A DNA stretch of 64,000 bases, taken from the NCBI GenBank assembly GCA_944472135.2, contig OX235270.1:138399632-138463631 (forward strand), written 5' to 3'. The notes below the pieces were generated by a model. It saw only the letters and a list, made by a program, of their open reading frames with translations. It was not told the origin of the DNA and did not search any database. Position numbers and translations under genes: made by a program. This DNA comes from Trichobilharzia regenti. Taxonomy: Eukaryota > Platyhelminthes > Trematoda > Strigeidida > Schistosomatidae. Positions within the stretch are counted from its first letter, which is position 1, and each line of letters begins with the position of its first letter. This document shows, piece by piece, positions 11,208-23,654 of the stretch.

Positions 11208-11440
11208 TGGTGGATAGTGACTGGCAGTGGAATCCAGGATGCGCATATCATCTGATTTTGGACACATCACCTGGATAACGCTTTGGCATTTAGAGCAATA
11301 TGCACTGCGTCCAAGCCTCACAACTCGCTAAGTGGAGAATGCACGTACATTCCGAGGACAAGTTGCAAATAGGACGAAATGCGTTTCCTAGGATCCACTG
11401 CAATCCTCATCCATCAAATTACTTGAAGTTAATCCCCAAG
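11208..11440 (+). mobile_element. Sm-alpha-like hammerhead SINE with ribozyme remnants at both ends
   Basis: The right end has the hammerhead 3' half on the + strand (CAAATAGGACGAAATGCG, then GATCCACTGC). The left end has the same motif on the opposite strand (GTGGAATCCAGGATGCGCAT, then a decayed ATC.TC..TTTGGACACATC). Between them is a tRNA-like head with a box A-like TGGATAACGCTTTGGCATT. Sm-alpha elements of schistosomes are known to encode hammerhead ribozymes. The conserved CTGATGA core is mutated here. Confidence 0.65.
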
Positions 11441-11779
11441 CATTGTCGAAGCGTCCTCACAAGGAGCCAACATGTTAACAATATGCGGAAAATCCCGGTA
11501 CATTCAATCAACGCGAAAATAAATAGTCATGGAACAAATGTTTTCTTTTTTGGTTGGCAGTGTGTAGTATGGTAGGTGCACATTATTGGTTTCACTCACT
11601 AATCAGTAATGAGGTGTAATTTCATTTCTTTGTTTGGTCACGTTTTTGCATTCATTAATGCTGTGTCTCTTGAATATTTAAACCTGCCTTTTTCTATGCC
11701 TAAGTGAGAACTTAGAAGAAGGCAAAAGGCTAAGTGAATAGTATTTAAAAGCCAATATGAACGAAGCATATTATTTTCA

Positions 11780-12575
11780 ATAATTTGTCTTCAGGTTCAC
11801 TTACAGGTTCGAGAACATTCAGTAGCTTGGTTCAGAAGGGGGGAATTAAGTGCATATAAAACTTGATCCTATCAAACTTGGTCGACACCGAACATATCAA
11901 CAAAATCAACACAGCTTTCAGCGTTATACAATAAATCTCGAAGTCGTTATCGCGTACAATTCGCTTACGTTTCCTACACATAGCTAAAGATGTTGCAATA
12001 AGATCGACTAAACTGCAACTTTGTATCCAAAAAGAACACGTCCAGACGCTGTTCCTAATGTGACCAAACTTGGGTTGATGATTCTTTTTCTCACCAAGAG
12101 TGCTTCTTCCCCTTAACCTTATTGGTTTTTTCCTTTGCAAATATTATTGTTATTCATCATAATTTATACCCTTCATGTAGACATTCTCTCAATACTAACG
12201 AATTTTCCATTACATGATCTCTTTTCTCAATACATGGGTCCACCTGTTTCAATTCACATATTCGTTATCTCATTATGAACCTCTCATTGCAATTCTTACT
12301 ATCTCGTCTTTAATACAGACCACATTGTACTAGCCACTCACCTGACACCTTTCATAACCTTGAACTGACTTGTCAATTTTCCTACCCCACACTCTACAAA
12401 CTTATTATGACTAATCATCATCCTCACTGTCTCCCCTTTTACAATATTTTATAATCGATTTCAGCTTAGCAAGTTTGTCACACAAATACGACTATTTATT
12501 TTGTCACCCCATAACTAATCTGTTATTCTACATTAAAAAATGTATCCGCCGCATAACTGGCCTTTATTGTAACGA
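11780..12575 (+). mobile_element. Penelope-like element, C-terminal part and 3' UTR
   Basis: The + strand reads the PLE C-terminal blocks (N-T-A-F-S-V-I, L-R-F-L-H-I-A, then L-Q-L-C-I-Q-K-E) around 11900-12040. The following UTR to about 12570 is the same as the minus-strand PLE at 39690-40735, including TAATTTATACCCTTCATGTAGACATTC and GCCGCATAACTGG-type segments. The open frame on the other strand here is only a shadow. Confidence 0.75.
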
Positions 12576-14404
12576 CAACAAATATTGTATTTTATAATTG
12601 TAAGAGCCTAAAGAGAAATTATTGAGAGTGAACGAAGTCAGACGTTTAACATGACAAGAACGTTGATTGTACTGCACATTCTGATGACAATATATCGGTT
12701 GCCGATCACCTTTTGTATATTCATGTGCTGACATTTTTAGCAGCAACCGTTTGAATACTTATATGAAATTATTTGTGTTATTGCGACGATTTTCCTATGA
12801 GGCAAAGAGAAGGTAACTTGCAAATAGGGTTTAATTCAACAATAGTTGACACATATTTTAGAGATGATCATTTTGTCGTTATTAGATGATGGAGGCAGTC
12901 GGTACGAGGCTTTGCATCTATATTTCGTGCTTATTTGCATTCATCAGTTAGCAAGGCGTATCCGAAATACTGAAGAGACTCATATCTCTTGTGATGAAGT
13001 TGGAAACGTTACCACTTAGATATTGCGGCTCGCCACTGACCTCCTGTAGGACTGTACTGGATACGTTGACTGGACATTAGTCGGTAAATAGTTTTCAATC
13101 AAAGATGATCACATTTTCTATTTTGTAGTTTTCAAGAATTACTGTTTTCAAACAAAATTCGAAGTTTAGTTGTTGTGAAGATTATGTTACCGAACAACAC
13201 TAACCTGTTCGATAAGTACCGTTACTTAACCTTCATTCTCTAACATAAAGCCTGTGTATTTATTCGTTGCAACTAACAGACTCCCATGACTAAAAATGCA
13301 GTTATCCTGAAGGCTATACTACTCTGCAAATAGAAATAGGGCTAAAAAGTTTGAATTATTCTCCAAAATCTATCATTCTCTACAAAATTGACACCCAACA
13401 TGCTTTACGTCAAGATAATAGGCGGTCATATCAAAATTACTGGCTGATCACCCCACTGACCAACCTAAAAGGTGACGAAATTGAGTCGGTCATGATTTCA
13501 CCTTAAAGAAATTAAAGATTTTGTCATCAAATGGATTCGATAGAGAAGTAAATCCATAGTTTACCTCCAGACAACTTAGTCATTTGGAATAGTTCGGTAT
13601 TAAAGACATCATAAAGTAACTAGATCAACATATTATACCAGTTGATTGTGTCCCCTTAGCAGTTTTGAGAATATTGCAATCAGCGGGTTGAGATCTAACA
13701 CACTATAAAGGTGAAGAAATTGCAGCCATCTAGCAGTATTTCCACTTTAATTTTACGTATCTTATCATATCATATATCATGCAAATTTTATACTTCGCTG
13801 TATCGAATATTAAGTCTTCTGATATTAGCCCTTACACTTTTCTTTTGTTATCTAAAACCAGGATGGTGTTTTAGTAATGAGGGCCAATAGACAGTCGTGT
13901 AAGATCTTATACTGTTCATGTGTGTAAATACTGCCTGAATTTTAAACAATAGAAATCAATAAAATGAATACTTGATGGAAATAATTTTTTTTAAACTGAA
14001 ACGACATACTTTTTCCATGAAAACATGTTCATTTGATTTATTACATTCTACTTTTTATGAATAGTACACAATTCTTAAGCTATGGGAAATACACGATATT
14101 ACAAAACTTCCCCCGGGAGTGAAACTCAAAATATGATCTCTCATAAATTCCAACTTCTGCTAATTCACAAGATACTGCCAGCGTTAGCGCGTACATACCC
14201 TCACAACCCATTTAGTCGACTCCATTGTCATGACTTTATAATAGAAGTCTGCGACTTCCATATCTTAGTCAGTTACTAACAAGTGTATCATTAATCTAAA
14301 GTCGTCCAGGTCCCTCAAGCTTTCATTGTTTCTCGAATGGTTATTGGCGTTTGTTGTAATACGCCTTGAAGTTAAACAGGTCCAGACAAATTCAGTACTA
14401 GATT
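12576..14404. other. Intronic DNA with one low-copy repeat
   Basis: Positions about 12890-13090 resemble 31590-31770 (shared CATCAGTTAG, a GAAGA.ACTC.. block and ACCACTTAG.TAT), suggesting a decayed tRNA-like repeat family. Nothing else is recognised; the open frame at 14082-14279 has no support. Confidence 0.35.
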
Positions 14405-16395
14405 ATTATTATTTCCTTTAATTCCAAGAGGAACATAGGGCTTCAGCTATGCGTCTCCATTGCGTTCGGTTTTCTGTCAACGTTTTCACCTCGCTCCAAG
14501 TCTGCCCACACGCTTTCATCTCCTCTTCACATGACCTCCTCCCACTCACCCTTCCACTGACGACCAACTCGCCGCTTCCCTTCCTGGTTCCACTCGAGCG
14601 ATGGCTTGTCTAGTGATATCACTTGATGGTTTCCTCAGCATATGGCTAATCCATCTCCATTTCTTCCTGCTTATTTGTTGCACAATCGGTTCCTGGTTGG
14701 TTCGCTCATTGCCAGAAATCCTTGTTCCTGATATTTTCTGACCGGCCATCTGATCTTGATTATTGAGCGAAAACGATTGTTGATGAAGGCCTGAACTTTG
14801 TTTGAGATGCTCTTTATGACGTGCAGTGCAAGTCTCTGATTCGTATAGTAGTACTGACTTCACATTGGAGTTGAAAATCCGGATGTTATTTTTGATGCTG
14901 AGTGCTGTTGACCTCCACACAGACTTGAGGGTAATGAAAGCTTGTCTTGGTTTTCCCATTCTGGCTTTGACGTCCTCGTCAGTTCAGCCTGTAGTTGAAA
15001 AGATGCTTCCCAGGTAAGTGAAGAAGGTTGTTTCTTTCGGATTTCTCCCATTTATGCCGATTGTTGTCTGTTGTTGTTATAGTGGCTGTTGGTGTTGGCC
15101 AGGAATCTTCATCACATCTGTCTTTTCCATGTTCCCCTGAAGTCTCAACTCCTCTGGATGCTTCTTCTGCCAACTTGTTGCTTTTCGCTTGCACATCTTC
15201 CACCTTGTGGGAAATCAGACGAGTATCGTCGGCGAAGTCCAGATCCTCCAAGTGTTTTGTGTGGGTCCATTTTATGCCTATCTCCTCGTTGACCGGCCCG
15301 CTGTATGTCGCATTATTCAGTCTATCAGGGAAATCATTGAAGATAGTAGGCAGCCAGCTAGCTTGTCTTACTCCCGTCTTCACTTCGAAGGATTTCGTGA
15401 GTTTTACGTTGTGGATTTCTTGGAAAGCAGTATTGTTGGACAAGTGTTGAACGAATGTATAATTGTTGGCGGCATCCCACAGTAACGAAGTAGTGGCCAC
15501 ATCACCTCTCGATCGACGCTGTCGAAGGCCTTTTCAAAGTCGATGAAGTTGAGATAGAGAGGTGACTGCCACTACAAGCTCTGTCCAAAGATGATCCGTA
15601 GTGCTGAGATTTGATCAATGCATGACTTGTTCCTCCTGAATCCTGTCAATTTTGGTTGAAGTTTTTCATCCGAGGCGTGTTTGATTCTCTTCAGGATGGT
15701 AAGGCTTAGTATTTTGCTTGGGATAGACAGGAGCATAATGCCGCGCCAGATTTAGCTTTGAGCTAAGTCTTTTTTCTTTGGCAGTCTGAATAAGTAGCCT
15801 TTACTCCGATCCACAGGTACCTTGCCCTCTTTCCGAACCTCCTCCAGTATTGGCGTCATCAAGTCCGCTGATGTCTCTGGGTCCATTTTCAATGCATCTG
15901 CTCGGATTCCATCTGGTCCTGCTGCTTTTCCAGTCCTTAGCATCTTGATCGCCTTCAGGATTTCTGTTCTCGTCGGGAGGTTGGTGTCTACTGGTAGTTC
16001 TGCTTCTGTTGTTGGCATTGTTGGGGGCGCTGTAGGTGGCGGTCGATTTAGAAGTCTTTTGAAGTGTTCAGCCCAGTGTTTCTTTTGCACTTCCTCTTTG
16101 GTGATTGACTTTCCATCGCCATCCTTCACTGGGTTAATCTGTGTCGAACCTTTGCCCGTTAGGTGCCTAGTTGTTTGGTAGAGTGTGATGAGGCCTCTTT
16201 TACCTGCAGCTTGTTCTACTTCATTTGCCATGGCTTTATAATATTTTCTTTTGTCTTCCGTGGCACTTTTCTTTACTCTTTCGTTCAGTGTTTTGTAGCT
16301 TGCATTCAAATCCTGTTTTTGTTGCTCGTCGGTGCACTGGATAATCATTTGTTTCAACATCCTTCTCTCTTCTATTATTCTCCAAGTGTCCATGT
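14405..16395 (-). mobile_element. RTE-like non-LTR retrotransposon, longest copy in the window
   Basis: The minus strand reads, in order: a linker rich in K and E from ATG 16393; G-K-A-A-G-P-D-G-I-R-A-D-A-L-K (RT region 2) near 15950; R-L-P-K-K-K-D-L near 15770; F-I-D-F-E-K-A-F-D-S-V-D (motif A) near 15540; F-A-D-D-T (catalytic motif C) near 15215; then the C-terminal block with S-V-L-L-Y-E-S-E-T-C and K-W-R-W-I-S-H, and the 3' end near 14420. Several stops and frame changes break the ORF. The N-terminal apurinic endonuclease is absent, so the copy is 5'-truncated and dead, though the RT motifs are well kept. Confidence 0.88.
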
Positions 16396-16890
16396 ACCAG
16401 AAGATAACTATTATAGTCTTCTGCTTTGCATATTTTTACAAGTGAGGTCTAACTGGTAAGTTGACGAAAGCATCCTGAATGAACAGAGGAAGATATTCTT
16501 TCATCATTATGATAAAATTATGACTTGGTTATCGGTTGAATCATGTAGCTTAGTCGATGGAAATTCAGGCTACTCAGTTGAAAGTCTCTTTGCAACCCAC
16601 TTTTGCTCCTTAACTGATGGCTTTATAAACGATTTCTAGTTTACTGTGTGTTCACAATGATGTTATTGTCAGTTACATCTAAATGTTCAGTCTAAAGAAC
16701 ATAAAATGAGCAGTGTGGGGAGATGGCTTTCACGACAAAGTGAAGAAATGTTTACTTCTTAACTACGTGGATTCATTTCGGTTGGTCTTCTATACTCATC
16801 GTGATATGAACCTATGATGAATAAGTAGGATAGTAAAACATTCGTTCCATGGCTATATTGTAGAGGTATGATCACACCAGGTCAACTTAC
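16396..16890. other. Intronic DNA, nothing recognised
   Basis: A+T-rich sequence between the RTE-like copy and the next exon, with no supported feature. Confidence 0.4.
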
Positions 16891-17193
16891 CGCATTTTCC
16901 TCTTGATTTGACCGTCAGATCTGTTGAATGCCGTTGGCATGCACTTGATCTTAAATGACATTCACTACGATATGTTTGCCCATCTGATCCACAAACCTGT
17001 CCACCAAGACCATTTTCTGGACATGAAGGACAAATACACTGTGGTATTGTATCTTCAAATGATTTGGTTAAACCATATTCACTTGCATCTAATCTTTGGT
17101 TTGTTGTACCATAAACCATTGGATTTTTAATCCGTGAGCATATTTCATATCCTTGACACGGTTGATTGAGTAGCATGCAGTCTTTTACTTGAC
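16891..17193 (-). CDS. Follistatin-type module 4 (EGF-like + Kazal) exon
   Basis: A 303-nt exon with a pyrimidine-rich acceptor (TTTCTCAAG) and donor G|GTAAGT, phase 1 at both ends. It encodes ten cysteines: D-C, P-C, I-C, then Q-C-I-C-P-S-C, then V-C-G-S-D-G-Q-T-Y-R-S-E-C-H-L-R-S-S-A-C and finally R-G-K-C. The Kazal signature is intact. An insertion of about 33 residues between the third and fourth cysteine makes the EGF-like half longer than usual. The open frame runs a little past the donor, but the splice site and the domain end fix the exon border. The last base of exon 22070-22288 plus GT makes serine. Known family: agrin, follistatin, FSTL; secreted. Confidence 0.9.
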
Positions 17194-17659
17194 CTTGAGA
17201 AAGAGAAGAAAAAGTGGTTAAAGAATTAAATTGATTAATGCGTGAACTTTTATAAAAGAAAAAATCTTTTTATGCCAAATTCTGTAGAACACTGGGAGGA
17301 ATGTAAAATTTAAAAATATTCTTGAAAGAAAATACTATCGAGTTTTGGGATCAGAACTATTGAGGTTAAAGTATATTATTAGAGAGAAAAGAACAGGAAG
17401 TTTAACAAAGATATCTTTTCCACTATTGCATTCTCAAAAGTTGAAAAATTGCATTCATATGCATAAGTTTACATAATAATAATAATTTTCAATTTGATGT
17501 GAACATCTGAAGGTGTGAATATAGATTACAAAGAACATAAAAACAAAACTATACAAGATAAGAAAACAGTTGCATTATATGTAACATAGTTTTTGTTTTT
17601 GACGAATATATGTGAAAACCAAATCAGCATAGAAACAAATTAAGACAGTTTAATTGAAT

Positions 17660-17930
17660 TTGATATTTTCGCATCAACTGATTGCAGCAAAGTGCTCGGT
17701 CTCAGGTTGACATGTCGGCTTCTTGTGCAGATGCTTCGACGATCTCTGGGCATTTAGTTAGTCTAGTGAATAACGCTTTGGCGTTTGAAACTATGGGCCC
17801 TAAGTTTGAGCCTCGGTGGGAACATTATCAATCACTGAGAAATGCAAGTATATCCAGAAGACGAGCACCAAATAGGACGAAATGCGCATCCTGGATTCCA
17901 CTGCTAGTCACCATCCACCAATTAAATACA
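17660..17930 (+). mobile_element. Sm-alpha-like hammerhead SINE
   Basis: It has a tRNA-like head with TAACGCTTTGGCGTTTGAAAC and a box B-like CTAAGTTTGAGCCTCGG, followed by a hammerhead at about 17843-17905. In the hammerhead, stem I is ATCCAG/CTGGAT, stem II is from CACC and GGAC, GAAA is intact, and the short palindromic stem III is ATGCGCAT before the cleavage C. The CTGATGA core is changed to AAGACGA, so self-cleavage is unlikely. The end CTGGATTCCACTGCTAGTCACCATCCACC is typical of the family. Confidence 0.78.
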
Positions 17931-17939
17931 AATTAAGAC

Positions 17940-19650
17940 AGTATTTTACATAAGTGAAATGAAAATAGAGTCAAACAGAACTAGATCCTCGGTGAGTGTG
18001 GAGGTTGATATAACTTCTTTTGAACACATATCTGTAGGTAGGGATACTACAATGCAAAGAAGTCGGAAATGCACTACCTTAGGTTGATTTTTTTTCAGTT
18101 TATAAAAAGCAATACACGACTTGTCAGGTGTGTTAGGTGTACTGACGAGGTGTTCACTTGTGTTCCTAGCTCCTCAGAAGCAAGTGAATTGTTATATACT
18201 AACCGGAGTGGCTATATTCGTGAGTTTGTCCATAACATTGCTTAGAAGCAGTGTATTTATTGTATTGCCAATCGATAAAAAAATATTTTAATCTACAACT
18301 TATACAGTTTCAGATGCAAATAAAACTAATGAAACCATCTTCTAAGGGCAAAGAAGGCTAAACAAACAAGCTGAAACCATAGGTACGAAATCCATAATAG
18401 GAAAACTCTTCATTCTCCTATAAAACTTTTTTTCCTTTATATCTGATTATAACTAATGAATTAGTGTATATATTATTATTAATAAATAATTCAGTCATGT
18501 TTATCCATAATTTAGGTCTAAATTAATAAATTCTTCACAAAGTGGGAGCAAGAGAGAAAGCATGGAGAACTTTATAATTGTGAAGCTTAACAGTGAATCT
18601 ACACATCTTTGCAACTATTATTAGATTTCATTTTAAAACATACATTGCAGGCCGATTGTCCTAGTATGCAGGAATTTAAGTCCACGGAATAATCACCAAA
18701 GAAACTAGTCTCTCTCCAAAACTGAGGAATAACAGACTTTTTGGATAACTTAGAATAGCTCAAAAACACTAGACGAATTACTCCCGGTTGAATATTTTAC
18801 ATCACCCTTTTAGATGGTATTTTTGGTGACGTGTTTGAAAAGATGCTGACATTAAGGAGGAAACATTTTGACAGAATACATAGTCTCAGATAGAAGCATG
18901 GGAGGTTACATGAAAATCATCCCTTAAAAACTTAGCTTATAACACCCAATAATATCCTTTAACAATAATGAGAAATATTCAACTGTGCAGTCAGTATACT
19001 TTCCCTTCTAACGGAAATCATGGTTAACTTTTAACTGCTCTCAGTTTTTATTTATATCGCTATTGCATATTTAATCTATTAAGTATTAGTAATTAGCGAT
19101 GAGTGTTTAAAATAGTAAATTTTCAGTTTAACTGAAATAAACTTACACTTGGGTATCCCTAATTTCCTAGTATTATAATCTGAAGAGTCATTATGCACTC
19201 AACACTCATTCTCTTACTCAAAATTTTCACTGGTCGGTTTAAAGTCAAGCTATGACCAGTGGATAGGTCTTTGCAATTGGTAAAAGGTTTAGAGGGAAGT
19301 CTACTGGTTTCCCTCATGTCATATTGTATATTTCCAATACATCTTTTATTATCTCTAGTTCATTATCGGTTTGTTAAACTTAGTAGGTTTCCGACAGTTT
19401 TACCAAAAGCATGTCATTTAAGAACAAATCTGGAACATCATACAATAGCATAACTCAGTGGTGCATTTGATACTAGATATAGTATGGCTGTGATCAATGT
19501 GTAATGTGTAGATAAATAAGACAACTACAGAAAAGTCCTCTTGCCTGCACAATAATAACTCCATACGATTCTTCACATTGCTTAAAGACAGCGTGTTGTA
19601 TTTTTTTCCACACATCTTATTCTCATTTCGTTCAGTCTCCGTGGCACTAC
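17940..19650. other. Intronic DNA, nothing recognised
   Basis: No exon or recognised repeat could be supported in this A+T-rich stretch. It forms part of the roughly 5-kb intron between modules 3 and 4. Confidence 0.35.
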
Positions 19651-19654
19651 TTAT

Positions 19655-20455
19655 CATTAGAATAGTATTATTTCCTTGGGTTCGGAGTAAAACATACGGC
19701 TTCAACACCATATCTCCATTTCGTCCTGTCTTCTGCGGTTATCTTCATCTTACCCCACTATTACCCATAGTCTCTAATCTCCTCCTCACACGATCTCCTC
19801 CATGTCAACCTCAGACTCCTCACTCATCGTTTACCATCCGCGTTCCATTTGAGAAATGAACCTGCATGTGATGTCCTTCGACGGTCTCCTCAGTGTGTGC
19901 CCAGTCCATCTGCATTTTATTCGATATATTTGTTGAGCAACAGACTGTTGATTGTTTTGTACCGGGATTTTCTTGTAGCTAATTCCTTCTGACTGGCCAT
20001 CTGGTCTTCATTGTGGATCCAGCGAAGGCATCTGTTGATAAACGTTTGATGTAGCGTGTTGGAAATGCTTTGGTGACGAGTCAAGTTTTTGATCCGTATA
20101 GAAAGAGTGATTTAACACTGGTGTTGGAAATCTGAATTTTTCGTCTATGCAGAGTTGCGGTGTAGGAGAGTTGCAAAGTGATTTCAGAGTGATTAAGGGT
20201 ATACCTTGCCTTTCTGATGCTGGTTTTGACTTCCTCATCTGTTCTGCTTGTAACTGAAATGATGTTTCCTGTATGAGTGAAGGAAGTAACTAACCTCTTT
20301 CAAATTTCTCCCATTGATAGTGATTGGTGCTTGCTATTACTGCTGACTGGTTATTGTCATTAGTTTTGTCTTCTATATGTTCACATGAAGTTATATCTTC
20401 GCTTTTTCTACAGACAGTTTGTTGGTTTTCAGCTACGCTTCTCCGAGTTTGTGTA
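19655..20455 (-). mobile_element. RTE-like 3' fragment
   Basis: The + strand starts with the reverse complement of the element's 3' end (ATTATTTCCTTGGGTTCGGAGT) and continues with the usual body (GTTGAGCAACAGACTGTTGATTG, CTGGCCATCTGGTCTTC). On the minus strand the C-terminal ORF is readable in pieces. It is nonfunctional. Confidence 0.75.
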
Positions 20456-21699
20456 CATAATAATAATAATAGTAAAAACTAATAGTAAAAACCCTATTTA
20501 GTTTATATCGATACGCTACTGGTCTTAATTTCTTATGTGAAGTGAAAATTAGTGGAGTCCACAAGGCCGAGTGTGAAACAAATTCGCACTAATTGCGGTC
20601 GTCTGCCATTGGATCCCAAAACATAAGCCGAATAGTCGAATCAACTTGTCACCTACAAGTGGTATATGTTTGGATTCTTTGTGGAGTCGCGACCAATACA
20701 AAGCAATACTTGATGTTATCTGTGGAGTTTTGTTCTATCGAGAGTTCGAAACCTTAGCTAAGATGAATTAAATTATAAAAAAGTGATGACTGGCAATTTA
20801 TTACTGGGATGACTTTAATATTATAATTACTCTCTCAGGTTCTCAGTAGTATATACTGCTTCAACCTCTCCTAGTTCACTATTAGGTAGATACTAAGCCT
20901 TAAGTAGAGGGAAGATTGGGCTTTGGGAGTTAGCGGCCCTCTCACAAGAAGTCAACTTAACTGCTACAGAAACCTAAAAGCACAGAAATATATTTCAAAA
21001 AATCCATTGTTCACTGGAATCGGAGAGACAGAATGGTGCGGGCTGATGAATGCCTTCAGGGAGCCAGCAGTCAGCCGATGTGTCTTCTATCCGATGGAGG
21101 CGAAAGTATGCATGGGACACAGGCTGTCCAAACAGTGTTCTAAGTAATAATTATCCAAAAATTCAAAAAGAATTCTGTGATAATCAGCGGCTGGTTACAA
21201 ATCACAAACTGACAGATAGATATGTTCAGATCTTCATGACTGAATTCAAAAGAAAGTCTACAAGTAGTTAAGTCGTAAAGTATAGTTAGTGGGGTTTCTA
21301 AGTTGTAGCTTATGAGGGAATGCTTATGTTTACTTTTATTTTAGTTTAATTTACTTCAAAACATACACCACGAGATATTATTTTATCTCAAGTTATCTCA
21401 CGAGATGACAGATAGAGAACCATTTGAAATGAGGAAATACTTGACGGGTTTTGATCGTCGTTCTGGCTTATCCATCATTTCACACCATCAATCCCAGAAG
21501 AATGGATTTCATGGGGTTCTGGTGAGAGATCATGACCAGGAGGGTGCACGCAGGTGGTTAGGAGGAAGAACACTCAACGATGAAATTGTCTAACAGTGAT
21601 AGCCGTGTCGACAGTCAGCACGATTTAGTACTCACAGGTTATTGGATTCTTTCCTGTAACTGAATGATCATCAGGCATGCCTTGTAACGTGAAGGTTGT
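20456..21699. other. Intronic DNA, nothing firmly recognised
   Basis: No supported exons. The open frames at 20923-21271 and 21405-21593 have no splice context or recognisable motifs. Confidence 0.3.
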
Positions 21700-21835
21700 G
21701 CATTTTATCTTTCGAAGATTCCAAACTAGGTTAAACAGCCATCCAATTCTCCCTGGTTTTCAATGGTCCTCCAACTGATGTCAGATAGTGATCCGACTTG
21801 AAATTAATCGGATCCCTGCAAACTAACACTTAAAT
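21700..21835 (+). mobile_element. Tail of a SINE-C (hammerhead tRNA-SINE)
   Basis: The sequence GATTCCAAACTAGG, then TCAATGGTCCTCCAACTGATGTCAGAT, matches the hammerhead-to-tail part of SINE-C at 23400-23500. The head is decayed. Confidence 0.5.
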
Positions 21836-22069
21836 ATTATTTTGCCCGTCAACAGCATTCTGAACAAATGCATATAAGTGAGTGACAAAGTCTCCAAATC
21901 ACATATGACTCAGGGAAATAAATGAAAACTTTACACCTATCTCATTTTCCACAATGAATGCCAGTGACTATATCGTAAAACAATTAAATTTACAAATCAA
22001 TACACTTCTCGGATTTTTTCAGAAATAAAGTTAGTAGACAAAACAAACCAACCAAAAAGTGTGACTTAC

Positions 22070-22288
22070 TACATTCTCCTGAATATAGTACATGTATTTC
22101 TCGCATTTTTTGACATGCTGTTCTTTCCAAATGACATGTACTATCATATGTTATTCCATCACTACCACAGACTGGAGAGACAACCTGTGGACAGGGTTCA
22201 GGACATGTACACTTCGCTTCACCATTTATATCAACTTGACATGTTTCACCTTGCCATCGACATTTATGGTGTAGACATGGGTTGGAGG
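22070..22288 (-). CDS. Follistatin-type module 3 (EGF-like + Kazal) exon
   Basis: A 219-nt exon with acceptor CATCCTCAG and donor A|GTAAGT, phase 1 at both ends. It encodes a compact 10-cysteine module: N-P-C-L-H-H-K-C, G-E-T-C, A-K-C-T-C-P-E-P-C, then V-C-G-S-D-G-I-T-Y-D-S-T-C-H-L-E-R-T-A-C and G-E-C. This is the closest to the family consensus of the five modules. The G left by exon 37172-37637 plus the CC at its start gives alanine; the A left by exon 43547-43831-type donors (a G) would also fit, so this exon can in principle follow either. Secreted, disulfide-bonded; likely a protease- or ligand-binding module. Confidence 0.92.
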
Positions 22289-22594
22289 CTGAGGATGATT
22301 AGATAGAAGAAAACAAATTAATATATATATTAGTGGAACTGTATTCAAGATTTTAAATGATTCTTAGGAATTATATTTCAAAAATTATGACTTATACTTA
22401 TAGGATTGGTGACATCGTACATGCATACTAGTTCCAATGTTTGCCTATTATATGAGTAATTGTGTTGTCACGTAGGCGCTAAAACTTCGCCAGTCCTGAT
22501 GGTAACTTCAAACGGTTTCAAATGAATGCACACTAATCGTCTAATAAACATAAAGTATTTGTAGTGAATATAAACGACACTTTTATTGGTTTAT

Positions 22595-22930
22595 TTGTAG
22601 GGATTTGATTTGTCCGGTTAAAGAACCACTAAAAACCACAAGTGAACCACTAGAAATCTGTTTTCTCCTAGTCTGTGACCCATCTTCAGTATTTTCCCAT
22701 CAAAGGGGTTTGAATCTGGGACCTCCCAGTTTTAAGTCAAATTCGTAGACCATTCATCCACTGGGACGCAGCTCAGTGGCTAATCAATAAGTTCCAACCT
22801 ACTCCCATTCGTAGTTTTAGTGTAGTCACCGACCAGTGTCATCCACGGCGAGTATTTGTCCTCAGCCGGAACGGATGGACCCCAGTGGTCACGACCTCTA
22901 ATGTTCTGATGAGTATTCTCAAGATTCGGA
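22595..22930 (-). mobile_element. SINE-C copy (hammerhead tRNA-SINE)
   Basis: On the minus strand the order is a tRNA-like head with GTCCCAGTGGATGAATGG (box A) and GAGGTCCCAGATTCAAA (box B), a hammerhead remnant near 22655-22715, then the tail that ends in a CAAATCCCTACAAATAAACC-type sequence. The extension beyond the head (to about 22930) is shared with the copy at 44170-44470. Confidence 0.6.
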
Positions 22931-23269
22931 AAAGTTCAAGGACGCTTCTATAACATCAGTCAAGAACGTCGAATTGAATTCCCAAGTTGTAATAAAAGCC
23001 CATCAACGACAGAATCTAATAAAAGTGTTGTGAAACAAATAAGTAACGCTACTGTCATATTGTGATTGTGTAGAACTTCAGGATCATAATATACTGGTTT
23101 TCATTCTTGTAAATGAGTATTAAAATAATCGACTAGTAATCTGACTTTGGTGAATCCTATTTATCGCATGTAGGTGATTGTACCCTGATGATGACCTATG
23201 GCTTTGAATGAAACTCTTTTTGTTACTTCTGTTCTCCCAATAGTTTTTGTTCAATTACTAATAAATTTG

Positions 23270-23525
23270 TAGTTGGTGAATAGGCAGAAATTCGTGGACC
23301 ATTGGATATACAATGGATATACATTGGTATGTAAGCTCATCTTGCAAACAAGAAGGTCCTGGATTCGAACCCCTGTGGTGGGTGCCTACTGATGAAGAGT
23401 CCCAAACTAGGGCGAAATGGATGTCCAGTACTCTCAGGGTTTCCAATGGTCCTCTACCCGATGTCAGCTCATGATGAATCCTGTAAGCAACCAATCAAAT
23501 CCTAACAAACCAATTCTTGAAAATC
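23270..23525 (+). mobile_element. SINE-C copy with best-kept hammerhead
   Basis: A tRNA-like head (GGACCATTGGATATAC and box B GGTCCTGGATTCGAAC) is followed at about 23383-23440 by a hammerhead fold: stem I CTACTG/CAGTA, stem II GTCCC/GGGC, and intact GAAA. Aligned to sister copies the core reads ATGAAGA (C3 changed), although CTGATGA can be read one register earlier. The tail is TCAATGGTCCTCTACCCGATGTCAGCTCATGATGAATCC, ending CAAATCCTAACAAACC. The reverse-strand open frame here is a shadow. Confidence 0.72.
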
Positions 23526-23654
23526 TGGATAAATTGATCCCGTTCCACAAATACTGAGCAGTACAAATAGGCAAAAATCTCTCATACTAACTTCTAAATA
23601 AAATGACTGTGATCAGAAGTTGACATCACGCTGAATACTGATAAAACACAGTAG

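Noticed and set aside
11832..12140. 102-codon minus-strand open frame
   Set aside because: It is the shadow of the + strand Penelope C-terminal domain, which has recognisable family blocks.
21405..21593. + strand 62-codon frame starting with MTDREPFEMRK
   Set aside because: No splice sites, no conserved motif, and it abuts SINE-C tail sequence.
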